A DNA stretch of 64,000 nt from Cryphonectria parasitica EP155 (taxonomy: Eukaryota > Ascomycota > Sordariomycetes > Diaporthales > Cryphonectriaceae), in NCBI RefSeq assembly GCF_011745365.1, contig NW_024468916.1, positions 2,463,630 to 2,527,629 on the forward strand, written 5' to 3'. The translations under genes and the position numbers were made by a program. Below, one piece after another: positions 1 to 11,009 of the stretch (positions within the stretch are counted from its first letter, which is position 1; each line of letters opens with the position of its first letter). A model generated the notes under the pieces. It was not told where the DNA came from and ran no database searches. It saw only the letters and a program-made list of their open reading frames with translations.

Positions 1-589
1 CTGGAGGAGACCGAAGTGGTCACGGCAGCTCCCTCGGCTGGACACGTAATAAAATTAGCTTTCACGTGCATACTTTATAAGATATGATTTGATCAAGCAA
101 TAAAAGAAAAGGGGGTGACGAAAAAAAAAAAAAAAAAAAGTAAGGCTTACCAGCAGTCTGCGTGACATAGACAGTGGACGTCGGAGCGTAGCAGCTGGCC
201 GACGTGGTTGGGTCCGTGCAGGAATCACCAGTGATGTTGAACTCGGAAGTCTGAGCGTACAGGACGTAGACATTGGTGTCGTTGATGGCGGTCAGCTGCC
301 ATCCCTCGCCGTTGTCGACGTGGCATGGGATCCGGACGGTGACCTCGCCAGCGCTGGTGTCGATGCCGTAGGCCAGTCCCTCGTAGTAAGGGGGCCAGTC
401 CACAAAGTTCCAGATGTACAGGCTGAACACGCTGGGGTCGGTATCCACGCTGGTCCAGGTGGCAGTGATCTCGGTGCCCTTGGTGATCACATCCGACGAG
501 GTTGGCGAGGTGAAGGCGATGCCCTGGACGAGGGTGGGAAGCACGACACCGGCCATAGCGGCCACAAGGGAAGAGCGAATAGTGACCAT
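1..589 (-). CDS. Kre9/Knh1-like Ser/Thr-rich secreted wall protein (5' part, runs off left edge)
   Basis: The ATG is at 589. Exon 1 runs 589..151, an intron 150..38 follows (donor GTAAGC, acceptor TGTCCAG), and exon 2 starts at 37 in phase and leaves the window. The visible part begins with a signal peptide of about 23 residues (hydrophobic, ending LVQG). The next ~100 residues (IAFTSPTSSDVITKGTEI..., with an ATWTS motif) resemble the immunoglobulin-like N-terminal domain of Kre9/Knh1-type fungal wall proteins, which are usually followed by a Ser/Thr-rich stretch and a GPI anchor. Exon 2 already turns Val/Thr/Ser-rich, as expected. One N-glycosylation motif (NDT) and one NIT motif are visible. 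The intron contains a T-run of 19 on the coding strand. The role in beta-glucan or wall assembly is known for the family and only inferred here. The anchor cannot be seen. Confidence 0.8.
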
Positions 590-1316
590 TGTTTCTTATT
601 TTTCTTTGAGACAGAGAGAGGAAGAGGGACCGATAATTAAGTTTTGAACTAGTAGATACCAAAATATGCAACCAAAAAAAGAGTGACAGATCAGATAAAA
701 AGCAGAGAGGCCCGGTGTTGGGTTGCAGAATGAGTGACTTCGGTGGGTGATGGGCGCCGGTAAAGGAAAAAGCGAGGCAAGGAAGATCGTAGTGGTTTCT
801 ACCCTTTTGACTCCGGCGGGCGCGCTCCTTTTGAACAATACCATGGGTATAGTGGGAAAAGGGTTCAACTCATGCCTATAGCGGACTCGCCATGCCCATA
901 GTAAGGAACTAATCTCCTCGTATCCACTGGCGATGGCGCAAGCACGCTCAAAGGGGAAATTGGCGGTGGGCCATGCAGAACCCGTGGCGGTGCTATTCTT
1001 ACCTGGCCAGTAACAACGACACAGATGGGGTCGGCTAAGTAATTACTTGAACAGACGCACACGCAACACAACTACTAATTACGATGTATGTATAAGTTTG
1101 TACTTGTTGTACTTGTTGTACCCCCTTGGCGAGGTTCATTTGCTGTGGACTCAAAAGTAAGCACTTCGTCCAGCTATCTTTGACTAATTCATCAATTACC
1201 CATGGGTTAGGCCCTTGTTCCCACACATTTCTTTTCAAATCCTTCAAGGCCTGCTAATGAATACATCTGAAGCCCGTCTGTTAGTAGTGGAGGGAATGGC
1301 GTGTCGGTACGGACCG
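590..1316. other. Intergenic, upstream of the Kre9-like gene
   Basis: No gene seen. It holds the leader and promoter of the gene starting at 589 and the 3' flank of the gene ending at 1317. A 10-bp tandem duplication (TACTTGTTGT) lies near 1098-1120. Open frames here have no protein-like composition. Confidence 0.6.
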
Positions 1317-2345
1317 TCAACCACGCGCTATCCCCTTTCCCTTCCCAGCATGCGTGGTGGTGGGCCGACCTGGCTCTCCAAAGTGGTAGATGAGTGTACA
1401 TTCAGTGTAATGGGCCGCAGCCACAACAAGAATCGAGCAATGCGTGACAGGACCGAGGCTCTCACATATCCTGGTGTCGTCGCAGCGAAGATGGTTAATT
1501 GCCTTGGTGAAAAGATTGCCTGTATGCAGCTGGTTCCAGGCGTCCTGGTGCGTGGGATCCTGCTCCGGCGCCTTGATGATCAGCTGTACATGATGGTATT
1601 CATTTCCGCCTCTCGGCGTCGCGCTCGACCGCAAACTCGACGATGAGCCCCCGGATGAATAGCCGCGGCGCCTGGGAGGGTCCATCCCTGCCGCTCTGAA
1701 TGCTCCATCTATGGCACTCAATACGTTCTGGTTACAGATATCATGGAAAATGAGATGCCGCAGACCCTCTCCGCTAACGTTGTGGCGGAGGCACGTCAAA
1801 CCGATCAGGTTCGACAGGGCGAAAGGGTATATGATATGTACTGCATTATTGCGGACGCTAGCACTCTTGACCACATAGGTTCGACGATCCCGCGAGAAAG
1901 AGTAGCAGAGGTGGTGAGGTCGCCATGTGTCGGTGAAGTTGTCCCAAGAATCTATGCGTGGTTGGCCAGAAAGCATATAGTTGCGCCAATGCTCTGCGGT
2001 CCAACCGTCGATCGGAGGCCCGTCGATGGCTGCAGCCATCATCTGGTCCATCACACGATAGGAACCAGAGTCGACGATGTCGGGCACGTCGGGTTCATCC
2101 TCGAGCGCGCCCTCGGTGTTTTCCAGGCAGTCGTATATCGCCTTCGTGCCAAATCCCATGCCCGTGACAAGGCGAGAGTACCTACCATGTATGGGATCTC
2201 GGACCATGGGTTGCTGCAGCTGAGAAGGTATGACTGGCTCCGACGGACGATCTGTGGTCCCACGGCTAGAGTCTCCAGCTTCCTCCGGGTGGCGGCGGCT
2301 GGAGCTACCGCGAGATTTATGGCTTCGAGATTTATGGCCTGGCAT
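1317..2345 (-). CDS. Hypothetical protein, 342 residues
   Basis: A single open frame with ATG at 2345 and a stop at 1317. I do not recognise the family. The first ~45 residues are basic and Ser/Arg-rich (MPGHKSRSHKSRGSSSRRH), probably disordered. Residues ~48-100 contain an acidic patch (EDEPDVPDIVD). The middle (~115-215) is more globular, with hydrophobic and aromatic residues (WRNYML, HLCYSFSRDRR, AVHIIYPFALSNLIGLTC). Residues ~225-245 are Arg/Ser/Gly-rich. No signal peptide or transmembrane segment is evident. The composition is more protein-like than that of the 206-residue frame on the opposite strand, so I chose this strand. An intron could still have been missed, and expression is unproven. 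Confidence 0.6.
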   Translation of the reverse strand: MPGHKSRSHKSRGSSSRRHPEEAGDSSRGTTDRPSEPVIPSQLQQPMVRDPIHGRYSRLVTGMGFGTKAIYDCLENTEGALEDEPDVPDIVDSGSYRVMDQMMAAAIDGPPIDGWTAEHWRNYMLSGQPRIDSWDNFTDTWRPHHLCYSFSRDRRTYVVKSASVRNNAVHIIYPFALSNLIGLTCLRHNVSGEGLRHLIFHDICNQNVLSAIDGAFRAAGMDPPRRRGYSSGGSSSSLRSSATPRGGNEYHHVQLIIKAPEQDPTHQDAWNQLHTGNLFTKAINHLRCDDTRICESLGPVTHCSILVVAAAHYTECTLIYHFGEPGRPTTTHAGKGKGIARG

Positions 2346-3276
2346 TTTCCCTTCCGTCGTTGATGTGTGTTGTACGACTCAGTGAAAAGGGTTTTGTCGT
2401 TTCTGTCTTTGTTCGTTCCCAATTCCACGGCACGGGTTTGTTGTTGATCATCCAGGAGGTTTACTTACTTCTGGCGGAGGTGCAGTTCAAGAATTAAGAC
2501 AAATATAGTTGACTTTTGGAAGGTTTTTTGGATCTATGTTATATCTTATTGGATTAATCACTAATTCAGAGTTTAGGGAATCACGACTTCTTGCACCAGA
2601 ACGCGGTAGGACAGTCACAGTACAGTGTTCCAAGTCATAGGTTGACTCGGTTCTCCAGCACCACTTATGTTACCGAGATCACAAGAATCAGTTGAGTCAC
2701 AGATTATATCTTCTCTAAAAGAATATTCACTCTTATTCAATTACAAACCATGTCTCCTGCTGGTTAGTCCTTCATCTGGTAGCGTGCTGGTGAAGCCACA
2801 ATTAGTACAGGTCTTGACAGAACCTTTTCATCCTCTCGTAACTGTCCATGCATCACACAGTGCTTTCCCCCAGTCCTGGGCTTCTGAAACATACTCTTCA
2901 GGATATGTCACATCTCAAGAATGAATTAGTCCATGATCTGCTAGAGCTTGTGAGATGTTCGGCATCCTGATGACCTCCGTAAGTCTGTCCGCCAGATACT
3001 GCCAATGATAACTGCAACCGTTACATTCAGTATATTTACAACAGAGTTGTCACCAAAAGATCTAAAAGTTTTCACATTGTGTGGTAATGATATATTCATT
3101 CAGAAACAAAATTCGCTGGTAATGCTTGATGATCCCATCCGCCCAATGCCACTGATGACCTGCTCTCTATGGAGAATTTCATAATGCCATGTCTAGATCT
3201 TGAAATCTGCATGATAGACACCCAATGTCTTTGAAAACTTGTTTAACGCCCCTGCCCCCACCTTGTCTCTTCTAGT
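2346..3276. other. AT-richer intergenic stretch with a possible coding relic
   Basis: No intact gene. Read on the minus strand, about 2740-2930 gives a protein-like segment (DVTYPEEYVSEAQDWGKAL... then CTNCGFTS) interrupted by TGA codons. It includes a C-x2-C pair. The stops could have arisen from CGA by RIP-like C-to-T change. I could not assign a family. Confidence 0.35.
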
Positions 3277-4888
3277 CTATAATATGAGAAGCAAAGATCC
3301 AACAATGGCTCCGATCCCTACAGACAGCAACGGCGCGACCGCAATATCTGAGGCGGCCGACTTGTGCTTGTCGCCTGCAGCGCTCGTGTCGGAGGAGGAA
3401 GCAATAACCGCAGTGGCGGTGCTCGAGACCTCCGGGATGCTGCTCCCGCTGGTCATGGCGACGACACTCGTCGAGGTGGAGTTGAAGTTGGACTGCGCGA
3501 GGGCGACCTGCTTGGCGTCGAGGTCGTAGACGACGTAGGCGCTGCGCAGGAACGTGTCGCCCAGCAGGTAGGTGTCGGTGGACATGGAGACGCCAAAGGC
3601 GCAGCTGCTGGAGCTCGCGTCCTCGGAGCCGCCGTCGCCGACGCCCATGCCGGAGCCGTCGGACAGCACCAGTTCGCTGAGGGGGATCTTGATGGAGGGG
3701 CCGTCGGAGCCGCCGAACTGGAACTCGAGGGCGAGGCTGGTGTCGTCGGCGGCGGAGCAGTCGATGGTGGCGTAGCCCTGCTGGTCGTCGTAGGTCGCGT
3801 TGAAGGCGTCGAAGATGGAGTCGGCCATGTCCTCGGGCAGGTAGGTCAGGGTCGTGCCCGAGTCGAGGACGACTGCTTCGGCGTCTGTTGTGAAGTTGGA
3901 CGACACGGTGCCGTCGCTCTTAACGGAAGTCACGGAGGAGAGCGTGACGAGGAATGAGGTGTAGTTGTCGGCAGCGGCATCCTTGATGATCGGGACGGCG
4001 ATGAGATCGCCGGTATACTTGTCCGTATCAATGCCACCGAAGAGTATAGTACCGCTGGAGGATGCGAGATCGTCCTAATACAATGCATCAGTCAGCTGCC
4101 GCCTTTTGCATGTGACAGACCCTTGGGTACCTAAGAACTTACCAGATATAAACTATACGCCCGCGACCCTATCAATCCTTCTGTGTAAAACTTATCGATA
4201 ATGTTTGGATACAGAGTCGCAGCTGACTCATCAGCCTCGAAACCGACGCCCATGATGCCATAGGTGAGATCGTTGGATTCGTATGCCAGGCCCATTTCTA
4301 ACGAGTCAATCGTGGCACCGCCCACTGTGATGGTATCCGTAAAGTAATAACCCTCTACTGCACTCCCGTCGACATACTCGATCTCGAATACTGTTGACAG
4401 GTTCTTGAACGTTGTTGAGCTTGAAGAGTCGACTGTTTCGTAAAGGTGGCATCGTTAGCAGTGTTTCTTCTTGTTCTTCCAGAACCACAGCTAGCAGAGT
4501 AGAGACACGGAGATGGTAAGTACTCACAAGTTGACACACATGTGGAAGAGCTCTGCCTTTTCCCTCTGCGTCTGAACCCACCACCAAATCCTCCTGAATT
4601 GTCCGACTCGGCGCACGTTGACGAGTCCGAGCTGAGAAACCACGTGTCTGAAGAACCGGTGTCGAGAACCACATCCTGACTCTGCGCAGGCGTTCCCACT
4701 GATATCGAGGCGTAGTAACCACCATATGTGATATTGTTTGTTATGGTCTCTGTGTATGTGTCTGTTCGCTTGCGGAGGAGATTTGAGCCGCGTGTGTGTT
4801 TGATGCCCATGGGAACGACGCCGCCCGCCGCAGCCACAGCCGTCGGGCCGTACACGGCTGCGAGCGCCGAAATCTTTTCGAGTCTCAT
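3277..4888 (-). CDS. GPI-anchored yapsin/candidapepsin-like aspartic protease (peptidase A1)
   Basis: Spliced from 4888..4528, 4432..4143 and 4074..3277, giving 482 residues. The introns are 4527..4433 (GTGAGT...ACAG) and 4142..4075 (GTAAGT...TTAG). An N-terminal hydrophobic signal is followed by a propeptide ending at a dibasic site (LLRKR, residues 37-41). The first catalytic motif is DTGSSDTW (Asp76) and the second is DSGTTLTYLP (Asp288). A basic insertion, RRRGKR, lies at ~106-111, soon after the first active-site Asp. It resembles the cleavable loop of yapsins. The C-terminus is Ser/Ala-rich and ends in a hydrophobic tail (GIGAIVGSLLLIL), as in GPI-anchored proteins. It would act at the plasma membrane or wall, shedding or processing surface proteins. 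The initiator was chosen at 4888 because the frame above it has no signal sequence. The family is certain. The yapsin-like role is inferred. Confidence 0.93.
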
Positions 4889-7800
4889 AATCAAAATAGT
4901 CCCGTCGCGTATATACCAGGAGCGGTAGTGCACACAACACCAAACTCAAACTAGAAGAAGATATCTACTACCGTGAGACGGAGGAAGACAGAAGGTAATG
5001 GACGTGAGAAGTTTGAATTGAACAGAAAATACAGGAGAATGGATGTTCTTCCTCCTGCTGCTGCGGTATAGATGAGACGCCTGCCTAAATGTATATGGCC
5101 ACAATGAAAACGGGCAATCGGCAATTCAAGAAAGTGTCGTGAGACGCATGCTGCACTTCTTCAGTGGCGCCTCTCATAATTATGTACCTCAGAGCAGGCC
5201 CACAGCGCCCTGAGGCCCCGACGTCAAAGGCAAACAAGGGGGGTGCCCAGGTCGCAACAGGGCCTGCCTGCGCGTTTGAGGCAGGCTGAGTAAGAGCTGG
5301 GATCTGTGAGAGAATGAATGGGCAGTGCTCCGTGTCTCCCGTTCAAATGGGACGCGCGGCAGCGACGTCAGCGCATTGGCCACCACATGGGCTTAGAGGA
5401 AAAAGACAGAACCGAGGCGCAGGAAGATAAAATCCTGCATAGGCGCCGCCTTTCGAGCAACTAAGGAATCACGCGGCATGGCTGAGGCTTTTCTCTCTGG
5501 GTTGAGTTGGTTCATGGAGATGTGCCGGCTTGTGGAAGAGAGTTCCCCAGGGCATGTGCATCAATGCTGCAGGAGGGAACCCGACCCGGCAGGCGGTTTT
5601 TGGCTGCTAGGTCCGATGATCCCAGAGGCACTGCGCCCACATGCATGAGTGTTCCATGTCTATTTTTGGGGCTTGCCTTCGGGAGCCAGAAGACTGACGC
5701 AAAGGGGCAACAAGGAGACAAAGAAGCGGACCCACTCGTCTCTTGCGCTAGTTGCCGAACTGCCGCACTTTGGCCTAGACCTGCTCTGTAAATTACTATA
5801 GGCTCTATAAGGTACGCCTGAGGACGTGGCACTAAACCTGAGGTCAAGGCGCTGGCAGGCGTAGAAAATTCGAGGCATATGATACGGTACATGTCTCTTG
5901 TTTGGTTGTGTCTCTGGGTCCACGTGTCACCCTAAGATGAATTTAGCTCATTCTCGACACGGTAGACGACCTGGACGCTTTCTTTCTCTTTTTCTTTCTC
6001 TGCCCTTCACAGCTCTCTGCTTGTTATTATAGTACTCGCGTCAACGGGGCTGGTTGACCATGAGTGCTGATGTGCCAGTAAAATGAGAGAGACACGGTGA
6101 AAGGTAGACACAAAGAACTAATCTGCCGTCGCTCAAGTCAATTTCTGCCGATTGATTTTGAGCAGTTTTTTTAGATGATCCTGTTGCAGTTCGCCACGTT
6201 GATGCTTGACATTTGTCCACGTGTGTAAGCTGTGTCATAAGTCTACTGTGACGGAGAAAGCATGAGCCGTGTGTTCCGACGTCTTTGCGCCGGCTACGGC
6301 AGCCGTATGAAATGATGTAATGAGGCGGGTGCACGGCAACGAATTTCGAGAGGAGAAAGAGAGAGAGTGTGTGTGCATACATGAGTCGCGCGCGTCGACA
6401 GCGCGTTGGCAGCTCGTTGATATACGGCTCACGCGGCATGTATATGGCGAAGACTGAGCGAGCACACTTTACTGTAGAGCTGAGGATCATCATCGAAAAT
6501 GAGAAAGAAGGACGGTAAAGATACATCATCAATGTGATGGTACGAGAAATGAGAGAGATCAAGGAGAATGGTGTGAAGGATGTCTCGATTGCATGCACAT
6601 TCAATCCACTTCACAGGTCCTCTTGTCAAGCAGACCCACTGAAGTATACTACTTAAGTATGCATAAAGATTCGAGGCTGTTTCCCTAGCACTGATCTCAT
6701 CATTGACCATGTCACAATCCAAGGTCATGAGGATCGGATCATCTATCTCACAATCGGCATTGTAAGTTGATGCTGATGTTGAATGTATGGCATGTTGTAT
6801 GTATGGCAGATGACTGAAGTAGCTGCTCACTTGAATGTTCATCAGCCAATGTGGAGTTTGGCGCCTGAGGCCTGGAGCTCTACATGATAACAATCATAGA
6901 GAATCTGGCTATATCATAGTCCTGAGAGATCTTAGTCTGCAAAGTATCAGGTTTTGACTTCAATATGTGGCTCACTCACTGATGATTCTCATTCATGAAC
7001 TGGTAAGCTGTGAGCGGGGCTAGACTTGAGTGTGCTCATCTGAGACACTGGACTTTGTGAGTCAGCCTTGGAGTTGGTCAATTGAGGTGGAACCCATTCC
7101 CCTTTTCTTTCTCATATCTTCCCCTTCACCTTGATGTAACCCACAACATTCGAACTCAATGTTTTTGGTCGTACAATAGTACATGCTACAGTATTGTGCA
7201 TTGAAATCTAGGACTCGGAGCCGCATTACGATATCGCGTGTTAGATTGCTTGTGTGACCACTGAACCCGTCAGATGCGTGGTACAACTTGAGGATTCGAC
7301 AGACAATCTTTCACACAGGGAGTTGGCGATGTCGCACAGAATATGAGAAGCTCTCCCGCCTTTTCAATTATTTTCTCGTCTCCTGTCTGTGTAAAAAAAA
7401 CACATCTCCACCCTTTTCGGTCATTCTCCTTTTCCCTTTCGAAGAGAGACGACGGGGGGAAAGGGGACGGATGGGATAGGGGAACCGACCCGGCCAGGAT
7501 TACGAGCGTAGCCCTAAGCGAAATCTGTACGACACGAGCAAAGAACAGGCTATGCTCCTGATTGATGGGAGAATGCAGTGCCATAGAAACCTGAGCGTCC
7601 AGACTCTGGTAAGGTTTCCTTAATACACGTTTGTTAAGCCCAACCTAAAATGCTGGTTGGGTTTGGGCCCCAATCTGCCGGGTTAGTGGGTGTATGGGCA
7701 GACGGACTGACCCTACCCAGGGGGACTTGGTGGGGTTTGTCTTGTGCATTCCAGGGCCCCAAATGGCTATGGCGTGGCTTGGCTGAGTCGAGTCACCAAC

Positions 7801-8575
7801 AGGAAAATACGGCACGGGGGTTCTGTTCTCCGAGGTGGTGAACGTAGTGTTTTGAAGGTTCCTGACCCCAGGGCCCTAGTCTAGATTGAAACAGAAATCA
7901 AATGGCCAAAGACCAATGGACTGCTGCCAGGGCATCCCACTGGAAGATGCAGGGCAGGACCGCAAGTTTGCCAGCAAGCCAGTGCCCAGCCCACCCCCAC
8001 TGCTAGCCATCCCTGTCGCCTGCCACGGCTCGTCTCAGCCAATCAACTTACACCGCCAGCCACGACTACAAACAACAAGCCCAAGTGGGAACAATGGGCA
8101 CCAGATGCGAAAGCTCACGGAGCACATACACACGCAGCGAACGGAGACAAGGCTTCTGTTCTCATGACATGACGCCACATCACTCACACAGACACGGGAT
8201 CTTGGGATTCGATGGGGTTCAGTTGCTTTGTCACCAGTTCAACCACTTTGCTGCTTCTCAATGGCCTCTGATTGTTGAGCTCGAGCCCCCACCCATATTT
8301 AACCACGCTCCAACCCACCTTTTTACGCCCCCTGCATCTGCTTCCATCTCTTCTCCAGCAGATCATCACTCACTTACATCAGTCAGAAAGGTCGAGAAGG
8401 AAGACTGTCAGGACGACAAGAGACACGAGCTGCCACGGCCGCCGTTTTTCTCTTTCTTTCTTTCTCTTCTTCCTCTTCCCAACCTTTCGCAACACCACCT
8501 ACCCTTGAGAAGTCAGGCACTTCTACCTTCACCTTCCTTCTTCTTTTCTTCTCACACACACAACTCCTTGACTAG
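4889..8575. other. Long intergenic region
   Basis: No gene supported on either strand. Open frames are short and of non-coding composition. The last ~400 bases before 8576 are strongly C/T-rich on the + strand (for example 8452-8560), typical of a fungal 5' leader, and belong to the AA11 gene. A CCAAT box (AGCCAATCAA) is at about 8037-8046. The left end holds the promoter of the aspartic protease. Confidence 0.6.
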
Positions 8576-10111
8576 ATGTTGTCATCAGTCAAGATGTATT
8601 TTCTTTCCAACATACCGGCTATGTTTCTTATCCTCTTCTCAGTCGTTCTCTTCGGCACTGCCGTCCAGGGCCACATGATCATGGCCAACCCCGTTCCGTA
8701 CGGCAAGTACGCGAACCCCAGCATCGACAACTCCCCTCTGGACAGCTCTGGGTCCAACTACCCGTGCAAGGTCACCAGCGATCCCGACACGTGGTACTCG
8801 CAGGACAAGATCGACAACACGTACGCGGCTGGTTCCTCGCAGACTCTCTCCTTCACGGGCTCGGCCGTCCACGGTGGCGGCTCGTGCCAGCTGGCCCTGA
8901 CCAACGACATGCAGCCCGACGCGCAGACGAGCTGGCGCGTCATCCTTTCCATCGAGAGCGGGTGTCCCACCACTGACGGCACCACCGCGGCTACCTACAA
9001 CTGGACCGTCCCCGAAGACCTTGAGGCAGGAAAGTACAGCTTCGCGTGGACCTGGATCTCCAAGGAGGCAGGCCAGCCCGAGTACTACATGAACTGCGCC
9101 CCAATCACCGTCACCTCGAGCTCATCCACCAAGAAGAGATCTTCCGAGGTCAGCCGTCGTGCCGCCACGGACTACCCTGAGCTCTTTGTCGCCAACCTTG
9201 ACTCCATCAACTCATGCACCATTGGCCCTGATGTCGACCCCGTGTACCCTGCCCCAGGCCCCAACGTCGAGAAGCTCCTGACCGGCGCCAGCCCCAGCTT
9301 CGCCAGCGTCACCTCCGGCACCAACTGCGTGCCCCTGAGCCAGACACAGACCAACGCCGCCCTGCCCACTCCCACGGCGGGCGGCTCGTCGGGCACGACC
9401 ACGGGTGCTGCGGCCAGCCAGACGGGCGCCGGTGCTGCCTCCTCCGGTGCTACCGCCACCAGCGGTGGTGTCTCTGGTGGTGGCTTCGCCACCGCTACCA
9501 CGGCGTCCCAGGCCACAACGACTGAAGCCTCTGTGACTGCTACGAGCGCGAGTGCTGCTGTTTCTTCCTCGGACACACTCAGCGTGTATGTGTCCCCCGT
9601 CACACCAGGCGCTCACTCCAAGTCAACAAGTTCCTCAGCAGCAGCGGAGGCATCGACAACCAGCTCCGCCTCGGCAGTGGCCACGACTATCGTCGCCTCC
9701 TCCACAGAGACCACGACCGAATCCACCGCTGCGGCCTCGGCTGCGGCCTCGTCTTCCTCTGCTGCTTCTTTCGCAACCTCCATTACCTCCGCCACCTCTG
9801 CCACCTCCACCACATCCACGTCCACGTCCTCCTCAGCAAAGGCGACCGCCACCGGCTCAGGCTCCTCCAACTCCACCAGCTCAGGTGGCAGCAGCAGCGC
9901 CTCGACCAAGTCTGGCACCTGCACCGACGAGGGCATGTTCAACTGCGTTGGTAGCGACTACCAGCAGTGCGCCTCAGGCGCCTGGACCGCCATGCAGGCC
10001 CTTCCCGCCGGTACCACCTGCGAGCAGGGCGAGAGCGAGACCCTCTGGGCACGCGAGATTCGTGTAAACCTGCTCCGCAGGGCCCGTCGTGCACGGCCCT
10101 GGGGCATCTAA
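8576..10111 (+). CDS. AA11-family lytic polysaccharide monooxygenase with C-terminal X278-type module
   Basis: A single exon of 511 residues. The signal peptide is ~32 residues and cleavage after VQG leaves His33 as the mature N-terminus (HMIMANPVPYGKY), which gives the first arm of the copper histidine brace. The second His is His99 in GSAVHGGGSCQ. The sequence NSPLDSSGSNYPCK is typical of AA11 enzymes, which oxidatively cleave chitin. The catalytic domain ends near residue 240. A ~200-residue Ser/Thr/Ala/Gly linker follows. A Cys-rich module (447-487, CTDEGMFNCVG...QQC...TTC) matches the X278 module often attached to AA11, a presumed chitin-binding unit. The last ~20 residues are unusually basic (NLLRRARRARPW). 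Met at 8594 is an alternative start and would still give a signal peptide. Role: secreted chitin degradation or wall recycling (family knowledge). Confidence 0.93.
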   Translation: MLSSVKMYFLSNIPAMFLILFSVVLFGTAVQGHMIMANPVPYGKYANPSIDNSPLDSSGSNYPCKVTSDPDTWYSQDKIDNTYAAGSSQTLSFTGSAVHGGGSCQLALTNDMQPDAQTSWRVILSIESGCPTTDGTTAATYNWTVPEDLEAGKYSFAWTWISKEAGQPEYYMNCAPITVTSSSSTKKRSSEVSRRAATDYPELFVANLDSINSCTIGPDVDPVYPAPGPNVEKLLTGASPSFASVTSGTNCVPLSQTQTNAALPTPTAGGSSGTTTGAAASQTGAGAASSGATATSGGVSGGGFATATTASQATTTEASVTATSASAAVSSSDTLSVYVSPVTPGAHSKSTSSSAAAEASTTSSASAVATTIVASSTETTTESTAAASAAASSSSAASFATSITSATSATSTTSTSTSSSAKATATGSGSSNSTSSGGSSSASTKSGTCTDEGMFNCVGSDYQQCASGAWTAMQALPAGTTCEQGESETLWAREIRVNLLRRARRARPWGI

Positions 10112-11009
10112 AGGCGAAAGGGAAAGGTTGATTATGTGTTGACCAGAGAGTAGTGGTGGTGACGGTGGTGATAATGGTAGTACTGTGTTCCCCAGCAGTG
10201 ATTAATTAGCCAAGGCCAGGCCCACATTTGATTCTTTAAAATGTACATACTTTCTCTCCATAGGATAAGCATTCGCAGGCCGGATGTCATCTTTTCTGGT
10301 GTGACTCGGGGGGGGGGGGGGGCGCGGCGTTGCATGATGTCTGGTAAAGGAATAATAAGGAATGGCCATGATTAGATACTGGCGGAAATTGATACCCTCT
10401 TGTTTTTCTCCATTTCCCAAAAGAAATTAAATAAATAAAAAAACCAAAAAAAACAACCAAAAAACCCTGATTTCACTTGATGTGATGCAAACCAAGTAAT
10501 ACATCCTTTCTCATATCTAATCTCTGGCCGAGTCTTGATGACTGAACCAAGCTCTGATGACAATCTCGTTGACCCGTTGAAAAAGAAAAAGAACATGCAA
10601 ATGATTATCGCAACGCTTCGATGGTGTATGACGAGACAATGCAATGCAATCTGCCGTAATAAATCCAAACTATCCCGTATAGTATAGAGGGGGAGAGGAA
10701 CATGCTGCTGCAATGCAATGCAATGCCATGTCGTAGAATGTCGTAAAGTCATAACGTCATGTGTGCGGGGGACCAGTGACTCACTGGCCCATGCCTGCCT
10801 GGATGGCGCCTGCCTCAGGCCGCTGGTGTGGATAGCTTCATCCAGGCCTAGCTTGTGTGACCTATTCCTTCCTTCCTTCTTTTCTTCCTTTTCTTCGGAA
10901 GCACACATGCGAGATAACTCATTGCCCAGACCGTGACTTTCTCTCTTCTCTCTCCATCCTCCATAGAGGAGAAACGCACACAATTTACGTTCCCCGTTGA
11001 TCTGATTAT
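10112..11009. other. Intergenic between the convergent AA11 and CorA-like genes
   Basis: No gene. It contains the 3' flanks of both convergent genes, a 15-G run at 10308-10322, an A-rich patch around 10425-10455, and repeated GCAAT motifs near 10630-10728. Confidence 0.6.
10308..10322 (+). repeat. Poly-G tract (15 G)
   Basis: Uninterrupted run of 15 G about 200 bases after the AA11 stop. It is one of eight runs of 9 or more G on this strand. Confidence 0.9.

Noticed and set aside
1743..2363. 206-residue + strand frame overlapping the 342-residue minus frame
   Set aside because: Shorter, and its composition is less protein-like than the minus frame; neither is certain.
3364..3957. 197-residue + strand frame over the aspartic protease
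   Set aside because: Gly/Val/Asp shadow; the minus strand carries the second catalytic motif.
9552..10067. Pro-rich frame inside the AA11 linker
   Set aside because: Frame-shifted shadow of the Ser/Thr/Ala linker.
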